Made by a program: the position numbers and the translations under genes. A stretch of DNA of 64,000 nt, from NCBI RefSeq assembly GCF_014649955.1, contig NZ_BMUA01000007.1, forward strand, positions 245,270-309,269, in the 5' to 3' direction. The notes under the pieces were generated by a model that did no database searches, was not told where the DNA came from, and worked only from the letters and a program-made list of their open reading frames with translations. This stretch comes from Streptomyces violascens (GTDB taxonomy: Bacteria > Actinomycetota > Actinomycetes > Streptomycetales > Streptomycetaceae). Positions 47,389-56,767 of this stretch are shown piece after piece. How positions within the stretch are numbered: position 1 is the stretch's first letter; the number at the start of each line of letters is the position of its first letter.

Positions 47389-48933
47389 TCAGAAGAGGGT
47401 GACCGAGGCGAAGTGCAGGGCCAGTTGGGGGGCGCCGGACAGGACGACGCCGACGAACGCGGTCAGCGCGATGGCGACCGTGAGCGGGGCCGGGACACGG
47501 GGTCGTGCGGCCCCGGTGGGCTGCTCGGAAGGCTGCTCGGCGGCCTCGGGCGACCGGAACAGGATCGCGGTCCAGCGCAGGTAGTAGTAGAGGGCGACTA
47601 CCACGTTGACCGCCATGACGACCGCGAGCCAGCCGAGCCCCGCGTTGACGGCCGCCGAGAAGACGGTGACCTTGGCGAACAGGCCGATGATGCCCGGCGG
47701 AAGACCGGCCAGGCACAGCAGGAAGAAGGCCAGCGCAAGGGCGGCCAGGGGGCGCTCGGCGTACAGGCCCCGGTAGTCGGTGAGGCGGTTCAGCGGCTTG
47801 CCGCGGGCCACCAGGGCGGCGACCGCGAACGCGCCCAGGTTCACGACGGCGTACATCAGGGCGTACGCCACGGTGGCGCCGACCTGGCTCCCGCTGGAGT
47901 ACCCGGCGGCCGCGATCGGCACCAGGAGGTAGCCGGCCTGTCCTACCGAGGACCAGGCGAGCAGCCGGACCGCGCCGTGGGCGCGCGTCGCGGACTGGCG
48001 CAGGGCGGCCGCGTTGCCGATCGTCATGGTCAGCGCGGCGAGGACGGCGAGCGCGGGGCCCCATACGTCGGCGTACGAGGGGAACGCGACGACGGTCACC
48101 AGGATGAGCCCGGAGAAGCCGACCGCCTTGCCGACGACGGAGAGGTAGGCGGCGACGGGCAGCGGCGCGCCCACATAGGTGTCGGGCACCCAGAAGTGGA
48201 AGGGCGCCGCGGCCGTCTTGAAGGCGAAGCCGACGAGGGTCAGGACGACGCCGGTCTTCGCGACGGTGTCCAACGGGCCGGGAACCGTGGCCACTTTGGT
48301 GGCGATCTCCGTGAGGTGCAGGGTGCCGGTCGCCGCGTACACGAAGCTCACGCCGAGCAGCATCACGGCGGTCGCGGTGACCGACGACAGGAAGAACTTC
48401 AGGGCCGCTTCCGAGGACAGGCGGTCGCCGCGCTTGAGGCCGACCAGGGCGAAGGCCGGCAGCGAGGCGACTTCCAGGGCGACGACGAGGGTGGCCAGGT
48501 CGCGGGCGGCGGGCAGCAGGGCCGCGCCGGCCGCCGAGGAGAGCAGCAGGAACCAGAACTCGCCCGCCGGGAGCTTCTCCTTGGTGTCGCGTACCGAGAG
48601 CAGCGCGGTCAGCAGGGCGCCGCCGAGGACCAGGGCCTGGATGACGAAGGCGAACTGGTCGACGGTGTAGCTGCACGCGTCCGGGTTCGCGGTCAGGCAG
48701 AACGTCGAGCGGCTGCCGGTGCGCAGCGGGGCGAGCGAGGCGAGGGCCGCGACCAGGCCCGCGATGGTCATCCAGCCGAGCAGCGGCTTGCGCGACGGCG
48801 GCAGGAACAGGTCGGCGAGCAGCACGACCAGGGCGACGGCCGCGGCGATCAGGGGCGGCGCGATCGCGACCCAGTCGACGGACTGGACCAGGCTTGCGGT
48901 GCCGGCCGCCGCGGTGGTGACGTCGGGGGTCAC
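47389..48933 (-). CDS. nuoN: NADH-quinone oxidoreductase subunit N
   Basis: One of three antiporter-like proton-pumping subunits of complex I. The 514-residue product is very hydrophobic, about 14 membrane segments, with the family pattern of a lysine in segment 7 (VGFAFKTAAAPFHFWVPD) and a following HFWVPDTY loop. The GTG start overlaps the nuoM stop by four bases. It ends the ten-gene cluster. Confidence 0.93.
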   Translation of the reverse strand: MTPDVTTAAAGTASLVQSVDWVAIAPPLIAAAVALVVLLADLFLPPSRKPLLGWMTIAGLVAALASLAPLRTGSRSTFCLTANPDACSYTVDQFAFVIQALVLGGALLTALLSVRDTKEKLPAGEFWFLLLSSAAGAALLPAARDLATLVVALEVASLPAFALVGLKRGDRLSSEAALKFFLSSVTATAVMLLGVSFVYAATGTLHLTEIATKVATVPGPLDTVAKTGVVLTLVGFAFKTAAAPFHFWVPDTYVGAPLPVAAYLSVVGKAVGFSGLILVTVVAFPSYADVWGPALAVLAALTMTIGNAAALRQSATRAHGAVRLLAWSSVGQAGYLLVPIAAAGYSSGSQVGATVAYALMYAVVNLGAFAVAALVARGKPLNRLTDYRGLYAERPLAALALAFFLLCLAGLPPGIIGLFAKVTVFSAAVNAGLGWLAVVMAVNVVVALYYYLRWTAILFRSPEAAEQPSEQPTGAARPRVPAPLTVAIALTAFVGVVLSGAPQLALHFASVTLF

Positions 48934-50504
48934 GACTTGCCTCCTGCGAGGAGCTTCTGGACGGCCGGGTCGGTGAGGCCGAGGAGGACCGCGGGCCAGA
49001 GCCCGGCGAGGACGGTGAGCGCGACGAGCGGGCTCCAGGCGGCGAACTCGTAGCCCTGGATGTCGGCGAGCCGGGGCTCCTCGGCCGGCTTGCCGCCCAT
49101 GCAGACCCGGCGCACGACGACCAGCAGGTACGCGGCGGTGAGCAGGGTGCCGAAGGCGGCGATCGCCACGAAGGTGAGGTAGGCGGGCCGGCTGAGGCCC
49201 GCGGCCGGGTCGAACGCGCCGAACATGGCGAGCATCTCGCCCCAGAATCCGGCGAGTCCGGGCAGTCCGAGGGAGGCGACGGCGGCGAAGGCGAGCAGTC
49301 CGCCCAGGCGCGGCGCCCGGCCGTAGAGGGCGGCTCCGGTGGCGCCGGCCAGGGTGTCGAGGTCGGCGGTGCCGTAGCGGTCCTTGAGGGCGCCGACCAG
49401 GAAGAACAGCAGGCCCGTGATGAGGCCGTGGGCGATGTTGGCGAAGAGCGCGCCGTTCACGCCGGTGGGGGTCATCGAGGAGATGCCGAGCAGCACGAAG
49501 CCCATGTGGCCGACGGAGGAGTACGCGATGAGCCGCTTCAGGTCGCCCTTGTTGCCCTGCTTGGCGAGCGCGAGGCAGGCAAGGGATCCGTAGATGATCC
49601 CGGCGACGGCGAAGGCGGCCAGGTAGGGCGCGAAGGTGTGCATGCCGTGCGGCGCGATCGGCAGGACGATGCGGACGAAGCCGTACGTGCCCATCTTGAG
49701 GAGCACGCCGGCCAGCAGCACCGAGCCGACGGTCGGGGCGGCGGTGTGGGCGTCCGGCAGCCAGCTGTGCAGCGGGAACATCGGGGTCTTGACCGCGAGC
49801 CCGATCCCGATCGCCAGAACGGCGATGACCTGCACGGATGTGGTCAGCCCACGGCCGTTGTCAGTGGCGAGTGCCACCATGTCGAATGTGCCCGACTTGA
49901 GCCCGACGAGGAGCAGGCCGAGCAGCATGACGACCGAGCCGAGCAGTGTGTAGAGGATGAACTTCCAGGCGGCGGCCGCCCGTTGGTCTCCGCCCCAGCG
50001 GGCGATCAGGAAGTACATCGGGATGAGGACCATCTCGAACGCGAGGAAGAACAGCACGAGATCGAGGACGGCGAACGTGGCGAGGGTGCCGGACTCCAGG
50101 ACGAGCAGGAGCGCGACGAATGCCTTCGGGGACGGTCCCGCAGGCATCTTGAAATAGGAGTACAGCGCGCAGAGGAAGGTCAGCAGCGCGGTCAGGACCA
50201 GGAGGGGGAGTGAGATGCCGTCAATGCCCAGGTGGATGTGGACGTTCAGGGCCGGGATCCACTGGATGTCCGTCGTGGCCTGCATCTTCGACGGGTGGCC
50301 GTGGTCGAAGCCGAGCGCGAGGACGATCGCGGCGATGAGGATCACGCCGGTCACGGTCACGCCGTGGCGCAGCACGGCCTGGTCGGGGCTCTTGCCCTTC
50401 AGGCCGGGCGGCGCGGGGAGCAGGGCCGCCACGGCGCCGATGAGCGGGGCGACGACGATGAACGCCAGAAGGAACTGCATCACGGACTCGCTGATATCGA
50501 TCAC
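48930..50504 (-). CDS. nuoM: NADH-quinone oxidoreductase subunit M
   Basis: Antiporter-like membrane subunit of complex I. The 524-residue product has about 14 segments, the conserved segment-5 glutamate in LAFEMVLIPMYFLI, and the lysine in IGLAVKTPMFPLHSWLPDAH. The start is taken at GTG 50504; ATG 50480 (MQFLLAFIVVAPLIG) is an alternative. It follows nuoL by three bases. Confidence 0.94.
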   Translation of the reverse strand: MIDISESVMQFLLAFIVVAPLIGAVAALLPAPPGLKGKSPDQAVLRHGVTVTGVILIAAIVLALGFDHGHPSKMQATTDIQWIPALNVHIHLGIDGISLPLLVLTALLTFLCALYSYFKMPAGPSPKAFVALLLVLESGTLATFAVLDLVLFFLAFEMVLIPMYFLIARWGGDQRAAAAWKFILYTLLGSVVMLLGLLLVGLKSGTFDMVALATDNGRGLTTSVQVIAVLAIGIGLAVKTPMFPLHSWLPDAHTAAPTVGSVLLAGVLLKMGTYGFVRIVLPIAPHGMHTFAPYLAAFAVAGIIYGSLACLALAKQGNKGDLKRLIAYSSVGHMGFVLLGISSMTPTGVNGALFANIAHGLITGLLFFLVGALKDRYGTADLDTLAGATGAALYGRAPRLGGLLAFAAVASLGLPGLAGFWGEMLAMFGAFDPAAGLSRPAYLTFVAIAAFGTLLTAAYLLVVVRRVCMGGKPAEEPRLADIQGYEFAAWSPLVALTVLAGLWPAVLLGLTDPAVQKLLAGGKS

Positions 50505-50507
50505 GGC

Positions 50508-52508
50508 TCACGACCCCGCGGTGACGTTGGCAAGGACGACCACGGCGGCCGCCAGGACGAGTGAGCCGGCCAGCAGTGCGCTGAGGTAGCTCTGCACATT
50601 GCCGTTCTGCGCACGGCGGACGGCCCAGCCGAGCCAGCGCGGCGCGGCGCTCGCACCGCGTACGTACGTCTCGACGACCTCGCGGTCCAGGAAGCGGACC
50701 AGGGCGGCCGCGGCCAGGACGGGGCGGACGAACAGGGCGGAGTAGACGGCGTCCAGGTGGAAGCCTGTGGCCGCGTGGCGGTGCAGCGGGCCGAGCAGCA
50801 GGCGGCCCGGGTCGGCCGGGTCGGGGGCGGACGCGATGTCGCCGTACACCCGGGTGTGGCTGGCGATGGCCTCCTCCTCGACCAGACTGCCGTCGCCCTC
50901 GGGGTGGGCGGCGACGGCGCCCATCGGGGTGCGGGCGGCCAGCGCCGAGGTGTGGCGCCAGGCGGCGTAGGTGACCAGACCGCCGACCAGGGCGACGCCC
51001 GTGGACAGGACGGAGGTGGTGACGGCCGGGGTGAGGGCGCGCCCGTCGAACCAGTCGCCGAGGTAGCCGGTGGTGAGTCCGAAGGCGATCGAAGGGATGG
51101 CGAGCACCCAGAGCACGGCGTTCATGACGACCGGCTGCTTGCCGTGGTCCGGGGCTTCGGCTCCCCTGCCGCGGAAGGCGAGCAGCCACAGGCGGGTGGC
51201 GTAGGCGGCGGTGAGGAGGGCGGTGAGCAGTCCGGCGATCAGCACGGTCCAGCCTGCGCCGGACGGGGCGACCTGGCTCTCGCCGAGCGCGGTGTGCTCG
51301 GCGGCCGACAGGACGGCCTCCTTGGAGAAGAAGCCGGCGAAGGGAGGGATCGCGGCGAGTGCGAGCAGGGCGACGGTCATCGTCCAGTACGCGTCGGGGA
51401 TGCGCTTGGCCAGGCCGCCCATGCGGGACATGGCGGTCAGGGAGTTGGTGCCGGCGGCGTGGATGATCACGCCCGCGGCGAGGAAGAGGAGCGCCTTGAA
51501 GGCACCGTGCGACAGGAGGTGGAACACGGCGGCCCCGCGGTCGCCGACGGCCAGGGCGCCCGACATGTAGCCGAGCTGTCCGATCGTCGAGTAGGCGAGG
51601 ACGCGCTTGATGTCGTCCTGGGCGAGCGCGGCAAGGGCCGAGCCGACCATGGTGACCGCGGCCATCACGGCGAGCACGGTCATCGCGGCCGCCGACGCGG
51701 CGAAAACGGGGAGCAGCCGGGCCACGAAGTAGATACCGGCGGCGACCATCGTCGCGGCGTGGATCAGCGCGGAGACCGGGGTCGGGCCGGCCATCGCGTC
51801 GGGCAGCCAGGTGTGCAGCGGGAACTGGGCGGACTTGCCGGCCACACCGGCGAGCAGCAGCAGCGCGATGAGGGTGGGGTGGCCGATGCCGCCGGTCAGG
51901 GCGGCCTGGACGACGCCGGTGATCCGGAACGTACCGGCGTCGGTGGCGAGCGCGAACAGACCGATCAGGAAGGGGACGTCGCCGAGCTTGGTGACCAGGA
52001 AGGCCTTCAGCGAGGCGGCGCGCGCCTCGGGGGTCTCCCAGTAGTGGCCGACCAGGAAGTACGAGCAGATGCCCATGATCTCCCAGCCGACCAGGAGCAC
52101 CATCAGGTCGCCGGAGTAGACGACGAGCAGCATCGCGGAGGTGAACAGGGAGACGAGCGCGGCGTACGAGGTGTAGCGCGGGTCGTCGCGCAGATAGCCC
52201 GTCGAGTAGAGCTGTACACAGGTGGCGACCAGGCCGACCAGGACGGCGACGAGGACCGCGAAGCCGTCCAGGTGGAGGGCGAGTTCGATCGGTACGGAGC
52301 CGGTCGGGGTGAGCCGGGTGGCCGCGTCGATGGCCTTGCCGCCGCCCTGGTCGACGGCGACGACGACGGCGAGGACGAACGCGGCGAACGTCGGGAGCAC
52401 CGCGAGCGGGCGGACGAAGCCGGGGGCGCGGCGGCCGAGCAGCAGGCCGGCCGCGGCGCCCAGGAACGGAAGGAGGGGGACGAGGACGGCGAGGGTCGTG
52501 GTGGTCAC
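50508..52508 (-). CDS. nuoL: NADH-quinone oxidoreductase subunit L
   Basis: The most distal antiporter-like subunit, with the long lateral helix. The 666-residue product has the segment-5 glutamate in LVGWEIMGICSYFLVG and the lysine in GVAGKSAQFPLHTWLPDAMA, and C-terminal segments compatible with the piston helix and its anchor. The GTG start overlaps the nuoK stop by four bases. Confidence 0.94.
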   Translation of the reverse strand: MTTTTLAVLVPLLPFLGAAAGLLLGRRAPGFVRPLAVLPTFAAFVLAVVVAVDQGGGKAIDAATRLTPTGSVPIELALHLDGFAVLVAVLVGLVATCVQLYSTGYLRDDPRYTSYAALVSLFTSAMLLVVYSGDLMVLLVGWEIMGICSYFLVGHYWETPEARAASLKAFLVTKLGDVPFLIGLFALATDAGTFRITGVVQAALTGGIGHPTLIALLLLAGVAGKSAQFPLHTWLPDAMAGPTPVSALIHAATMVAAGIYFVARLLPVFAASAAAMTVLAVMAAVTMVGSALAALAQDDIKRVLAYSTIGQLGYMSGALAVGDRGAAVFHLLSHGAFKALLFLAAGVIIHAAGTNSLTAMSRMGGLAKRIPDAYWTMTVALLALAAIPPFAGFFSKEAVLSAAEHTALGESQVAPSGAGWTVLIAGLLTALLTAAYATRLWLLAFRGRGAEAPDHGKQPVVMNAVLWVLAIPSIAFGLTTGYLGDWFDGRALTPAVTTSVLSTGVALVGGLVTYAAWRHTSALAARTPMGAVAAHPEGDGSLVEEEAIASHTRVYGDIASAPDPADPGRLLLGPLHRHAATGFHLDAVYSALFVRPVLAAAALVRFLDREVVETYVRGASAAPRWLGWAVRRAQNGNVQSYLSALLAGSLVLAAAVVVLANVTAGS

Positions 52509-52879
52509 GCGGCGGCCTCAGCCTTCTGTGCCGGGGCGGCGGGGTCTTCGGGGTCCGCCGGGTCGGGGCCGGTGCCCTCGGCGGTGTCGCGGAGCTTGTC
52601 GATGTCGGCGGTGCCGCGGTTGCGGTACACCGCGAGCACGATGGCCAGGCCGATGCCGATCTCGGCGGCGGCGATGGCGATCGTGAACAGGGTGAGCGCC
52701 TGGCCCGCGTGGAGCGTGTCGCGCAGCCACACGTCGAAGGCGACGAGGTTGAGGTTGACGGCGTTGAGCATCAGCTCGACGGACATCAGGACCAGGATCG
52801 CGTTGCGCCGCGCGAGCACACCGTAGAGACCGGTGCAGAACAGGAGGACGGCGAGCACGGCGGGATAGGCGAGGTGCAT
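52505..52879 (-). CDS. nuoK: NADH-quinone oxidoreductase subunit K
   Basis: Small membrane subunit of the E-channel region. The 124-residue product has three membrane segments with the two key glutamates, E35 (LMSVELMLNAVNLN) and E73 (AAAEIGIGLAI). The C-terminal 30 residues are a proline/alanine-rich tail beyond the usual end of the family. ATG 52879 overlaps the nuoJ stop by one base. Confidence 0.95.
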   Translation of the reverse strand: MHLAYPAVLAVLLFCTGLYGVLARRNAILVLMSVELMLNAVNLNLVAFDVWLRDTLHAGQALTLFTIAIAAAEIGIGLAIVLAVYRNRGTADIDKLRDTAEGTGPDPADPEDPAAPAQKAEAAA

Positions 52880-53484
52880 CAGCGCGACTCCGTCTCACGG
52901 GGGGCGGCAGCGTCGGCGGGAGCGTCATCGGGGGCGCTCTTGCGGGACAGCACGATCGCGCCGACCAGGGCGGCCAGGAGCAGTACGGACAGCGCTTCGA
53001 AGGGCAGCACCCAGTGCCGGAAGAGGATCTCCCCGGACACCTTGGTGGAGCCCTGGGCCGGTCCGTCCAGGTCGATCCAGCTCGTGCGGAACGCGTCCAC
53101 GACGACCCAGACCAGGGTTCCGGCCGCGGCGACGGCCACCGTGAGGGCCGCCCAGCGGTTGCCCGAATCGGCGTCCGGGGAGCGGCCGATGGGGGCCTTG
53201 GTGAGCATCAGTCCGAACAGGAGGAGCACCACGATCGAACCGACGTAGATGAGCACCTGCACCCAGGCGATGAACTCGGCGGTGAGCAGGAGGTATTCGA
53301 CGGCCAGGCCGCCGAGCGCCACGACCAGCCACAGGGCGGCGTGCACCAGCTGCTGGGTGGTGACGGTCATGACGGCAGCGGCGAGGGTGGCGATGCCGAC
53401 GAGGACGAACGCGATCTCCACGCCGGTCGGCGACAGGAAGCCGTGCGGTGCGGTGAGGGCCCCCTGGGCGAGGATCCCGCTCAT
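52879..53484 (-). CDS. nuoJ: NADH-quinone oxidoreductase subunit J
   Basis: Membrane subunit at the junction of the quinone site and the proton channel. The 201-residue product has five membrane segments and the conserved AEFIAWVQVLIYVGSIVVLL segment (TM3) of the family. The start is ATG 53482-53484, overlapping the nuoI stop by four bases. The tail is acidic and low-complexity. Confidence 0.94.
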   Translation of the reverse strand: MSGILAQGALTAPHGFLSPTGVEIAFVLVGIATLAAAVMTVTTQQLVHAALWLVVALGGLAVEYLLLTAEFIAWVQVLIYVGSIVVLLLFGLMLTKAPIGRSPDADSGNRWAALTVAVAAAGTLVWVVVDAFRTSWIDLDGPAQGSTKVSGEILFRHWVLPFEALSVLLLAALVGAIVLSRKSAPDDAPADAAAPRETESR

Positions 53485-54095
53485 GCCTGCCCTCCCTCGG
53501 GGCCGGTCTGGCCGGTCTGGCCGGTATCCGCGGCCTGGCCTGCCTCGGCCGCCGCGGCGGCTTCGGCTGCCTGGGCGGCGGCCAGCTTGTCGGCGGCCTT
53601 GCGGGCAGCGGCGACTTCCTTCGGCTCCTCGGCGCCGGGGTCGAGCGCGGGCGGGGCCGGGACCGTCCACATCCACTCGCGCAGCTTGTCGCGCTCGTGG
53701 GTGAGTTCGTGGATGTCCGTCTCCGCGTACTCGAACTCGGGGGACCAGAACAGCGCGTCGAAAGGACACACCTCGATGCAGATACCGCAGTACATGCAGA
53801 GCGAGAAGTCGATGGCGAAGCGGTCGAGGACGTTGCGGCTGCGTTCGCGGCCGCCCTCGACCGCGGCCGGGACCGTCTCCTTGTGGGAGTCGATGTAGAT
53901 GCACCAGTCGGGGCACTCGCGGGCGCACAGCATGCACACCGTGCAGTTCTCCTCGAACAGGCCGATCACGCCCCGGCTGCGGGGCGGGAGTTCGGGCTGG
54001 ACGTCGGGGTACTGCGCGGTGACGGTCTTCTTCGTCATCGTGCGGAGCGTGACGGCGAGGCCCTTGGCGAGGCCGGAACCGGGGATCGGAGACAT
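53481..54095 (-). CDS. nuoI: NADH-quinone oxidoreductase subunit I, 2[4Fe-4S] protein
   Basis: It carries clusters N6a and N6b that pass electrons towards NuoB. The 204-residue product has two ferredoxin motifs: C51, C54, C57, C61 and C100, C103, C106, C110. The last 50 residues form an alanine/glutamate-rich tail. ATG 54093-54095 overlaps the nuoH stop by one base. The start upstream of MSPIPGSG is ruled out because it would run into nuoH. Confidence 0.95.
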   Translation of the reverse strand: MSPIPGSGLAKGLAVTLRTMTKKTVTAQYPDVQPELPPRSRGVIGLFEENCTVCMLCARECPDWCIYIDSHKETVPAAVEGGRERSRNVLDRFAIDFSLCMYCGICIEVCPFDALFWSPEFEYAETDIHELTHERDKLREWMWTVPAPPALDPGAEEPKEVAAARKAADKLAAAQAAEAAAAAEAGQAADTGQTGQTGPEGGQA

Positions 54096-55063
54096 CAGCT
54101 GATCGCCACCTTCACGATGCCGGTGAGCGCGATCTGCGCGAGCGCGAGCGGGATAAGCGTGGTCCAGGCGAGCTTCTGCAGCTGGTCCTCGCGAAGGCGG
54201 GGGTAGCTGACCCGGAGCCAGATCACGACGAAGGCCAGGACGGCCGTCTTGAGCAGGGTCCAGACCCAGCCGAGCCCGTCGGCGCCGAACGGGCCGTGCC
54301 AGCCGCCCAGGAACAGGACGGTGGTGAGGCCGCACAGGACGACGATGCCGGCGTACTCGGCGAGCAGGAACAGCGCGAAGCGCAGCCCCGTGTACTCGGT
54401 GTACGCACCGAAGATGATCTCGGAGTCGGCGACGGGCATGTCGAAGGGAGGGCGCTGGAGTTCGGCGAGGCCGGCGATGAAGAAGACCAGGGCGCCGACG
54501 ATCTGCCAGGGCAGCCACCACCAGTGGAAGGCGTTGAGGATGCCGGGCAGCGAGACCGTGCCGGCCGCCATCGCCACCGAGGCGGCGGCGAGCAGCATCG
54601 GCAGTTCGTACGCGAGGAGCTGGGCGGCGGTGCGCAGGCCGCCGAGGAGGGAGAACTTGTTGGCCGATGCCCAGCCCGCCATGAGGGAGCCGAGCACGCC
54701 CACGCCCATCACGGCGAGCACGAAGAAGATGCCCGCGTCGACGACCTGGCCGACCGCGCCCTCGCTCGGGCCGATCGGGACCGCGACGAGTACGAGGAGG
54801 TAGGGCAGCAGGGCGACGGCGGGGGCGAGTTGGAAGATCCGCCGGTCGGCGGCGGCCGGCACGACGTCTTCCTTCTGCGCGAACTTCACGCCGTCCGCGA
54901 CGAGTTGGGCCCAGCCGTGGAAGCCGCCCGCGTACATCGGGCCGAGCCGGCCCTGCATGTGCGCCATCACCTTGTGCTCGGTCTGCCCGATGACGAGCGG
55001 GAGGACCATGAACACGGCGAAGACGACGACCAGGCGGATGGCGACGTCGAGTGCGTCATTCAC
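54095..55063 (-). CDS. nuoH: NADH-quinone oxidoreductase subunit H
   Basis: Membrane subunit forming part of the quinone chamber. The 322-residue product has about eight membrane segments, GRLGPMYAGGFHGWAQLVAD, and the loop LAELQRPPFDMPVADSEIIF with its conserved acidic residues facing the quinone site. The start is GTG 55061-55063, overlapping nuoC by eight bases. It follows nuoC directly, where a complete operon would have nuoD, E, F and G. Confidence 0.95.
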   Translation of the reverse strand: MNDALDVAIRLVVVFAVFMVLPLVIGQTEHKVMAHMQGRLGPMYAGGFHGWAQLVADGVKFAQKEDVVPAAADRRIFQLAPAVALLPYLLVLVAVPIGPSEGAVGQVVDAGIFFVLAVMGVGVLGSLMAGWASANKFSLLGGLRTAAQLLAYELPMLLAAASVAMAAGTVSLPGILNAFHWWWLPWQIVGALVFFIAGLAELQRPPFDMPVADSEIIFGAYTEYTGLRFALFLLAEYAGIVVLCGLTTVLFLGGWHGPFGADGLGWVWTLLKTAVLAFVVIWLRVSYPRLREDQLQKLAWTTLIPLALAQIALTGIVKVAIS

Positions 55064-56165
55064 GCGGGTCGCCTCCGGCGGGGTCGGTGGTGTCGGTGTT
55101 CTCGGCGGGGCCGGATTCTTCGGGGGCTTCGGTTCCGGGAGCCGGGGCGGGCCGCGCCTCCTGCTCCCCCTCGTCGAAAGCGGGTTTCGGGTTGTGCCAG
55201 GGGGCGTCCGAGCTTCGGGTCCCGGGCGGCGCGGCAGGCTGCCCCTCCCCGGCCCCGGCCTGCTGCGACGCCGAGCCCTCGCTCGCGCTGCGGGTACGAC
55301 GCGGACGTACGGCAGGAGCTTCCGGAACCCCGGTGGCCGCTGGGGCCTCAGGAGTCCTGGCTCCCTCAGCCGCGCCCGGAGCCCCGGTCGCCTCAGCCCC
55401 GCCCGGAGCCCCGGCTGCCTCGGCCGTACCCGGCGTCGTCGCGCCCGGCGTCGCCTGCGAAGCCGAGCCTTCCGACACGCTCCTGGCGCGCCGGACCGGG
55501 CGGTCCGACGCGGCCCGTGCCGGGCGTTCGGCCGCACCGGCGCCGGCTGCCGCGCGCGGCGTTCGGGCCGGGCGGGCCGGGGCCGGTGGGAGCTGGCCCT
55601 TCAGGGGGCCCCATTCGTTCGGGTCGGGGACGCCCGGCGGGAGCATCTGGCGGCGCTTGGGGCCGCCGTGCTCCGATTCGCCCGGCTCCTTGGCGCCCGG
55701 CCACGCCTTCGCGACGCGGGCCGCGAGCACGAAGTCCTTGCGCAGGGGGTGGCCCTCGAAGTTCTCGGGGAGGAGCAGCGGGACCAGGTGCGGGTGGTCG
55801 GTGAAGTCCACGCCGAACATCTCGTGGGTCTCGCGCTCGTGCCAGGCCGCGCCCGCGTAGATGTCGACGGCGGAGGGCAGCACCGGCGCCGAGTGCGGCA
55901 CGGTCGTGCGCACGAGCAGGCGCCGCACCCGGCCCTCGCCGAGCGAGACGACATGGGCGCAGACCCGGAAGCCCGTGCCGGGTTCGTCGACGGCGCTGAG
56001 CCAGTCGAAGTAGGTGCAGCCCAGCTTGTCGCGGGCGATTTCGAGGGCGGCGATCCAGGAGCCGGCGGGCACGTCCACGGTGAGCAGGCCGTACGCCTCC
56101 TCCGCAGTGGCTTCCGCGCCGAAGATCTCGGTGACGCCGTCGGGCAGGCTGTCGTACGCGCTCAC
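55056..56165 (-). CDS. nuoC: NADH-quinone oxidoreductase subunit C with long low-complexity tail
   Basis: NuoC (30-kDa subunit) helps hold the peripheral arm to the membrane domain. Residues 1-165 are the NuoC domain, including the signature HERETHEMFGVDFTDHPHLV and LLPENFEGHPLRKDF. Residues about 190-369 are disordered, rich in proline, alanine and glutamate, with the repeated segment SxSEGSASQ. No NuoD domain is fused, so the 49-kDa subunit is absent from this cluster. The start is GTG 56163-56165. Confidence 0.92.
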   Translation of the reverse strand: MSAYDSLPDGVTEIFGAEATAEEAYGLLTVDVPAGSWIAALEIARDKLGCTYFDWLSAVDEPGTGFRVCAHVVSLGEGRVRRLLVRTTVPHSAPVLPSAVDIYAGAAWHERETHEMFGVDFTDHPHLVPLLLPENFEGHPLRKDFVLAARVAKAWPGAKEPGESEHGGPKRRQMLPPGVPDPNEWGPLKGQLPPAPARPARTPRAAAGAGAAERPARAASDRPVRRARSVSEGSASQATPGATTPGTAEAAGAPGGAEATGAPGAAEGARTPEAPAATGVPEAPAVRPRRTRSASEGSASQQAGAGEGQPAAPPGTRSSDAPWHNPKPAFDEGEQEARPAPAPGTEAPEESGPAENTDTTDPAGGDPRE

Positions 56166-56767
56166 GCCCGGTCCTCCCCGGGGGTCGGCGGGGCGGCGAC
56201 GAGCCCGCTGGTCAGCTGGGCCGGGGTGGCCGCGTTCGCGTACCGCTCGCCGAGCGACTCACGGGCGATCTTCTCCTGGAGCTTGAGGATGCCCTGGAGC
56301 AGCGCCTCGGGCCGGGGCGGGCAGCCGGGCACGTACACGTCGACCGGGATGATCTGGTCCACGCCCTTGGTCACCGAGTACGAGTCCCAGTACGGGCCGC
56401 CGCAGTTGGAGCAGGCGCCGAAGGAGATGACGTACTTGGGCTCGGGCATCTGCTCGTAGAGGCGCTTCACGGCGGGCGCCATCTTGTCCGTCACCGTGCC
56501 GGAGACGATCATGAGATCGGCCTGGCGCGGCCCCGGCGCGAAGGGGATCACGCCGAGCCGGATGAAGTCGTGGCGGGCCATGGAGGCCGCGATGAACTCG
56601 ATGGCGCAGCAGGCGAGGCCGAAGTTGAAGACCCAGAGGCTGTAGCGGCGGCCCCAGTTGAGGACCACCTTCATCGGCTCGGGGGCCAGGCGCGAGAGCA
56701 CGCCCAGCTTCTTCGGCTCGGGCAGCAGCACGGGCTGCGACTCGGGTCCGGGAGTCGTCACGTCCAT
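56162..56767 (-). CDS. nuoB: NADH-quinone oxidoreductase subunit B
   Basis: NuoB carries the terminal cluster N2 that reduces quinone. The 201-residue product has the ligand pattern C53-C54 (LACCAIEF), C119 (FGACSNCGG) and C149 (VPGCPPRPE). The start is ATG 56767, and its stop overlaps nuoC. NuoB normally forms the quinone site with NuoD, which is not encoded here. Confidence 0.95.
   Translation of the reverse strand: MDVTTPGPESQPVLLPEPKKLGVLSRLAPEPMKVVLNWGRRYSLWVFNFGLACCAIEFIAASMARHDFIRLGVIPFAPGPRQADLMIVSGTVTDKMAPAVKRLYEQMPEPKYVISFGACSNCGGPYWDSYSVTKGVDQIIPVDVYVPGCPPRPEALLQGILKLQEKIARESLGERYANAATPAQLTSGLVAAPPTPGEDRA

Noticed and set aside
50508..52508. MrpA-type sodium/proton antiporter
   Set aside because: The gene sits in a contiguous nuo cluster, has NuoL length and motifs, and no mrpB-G genes are present.
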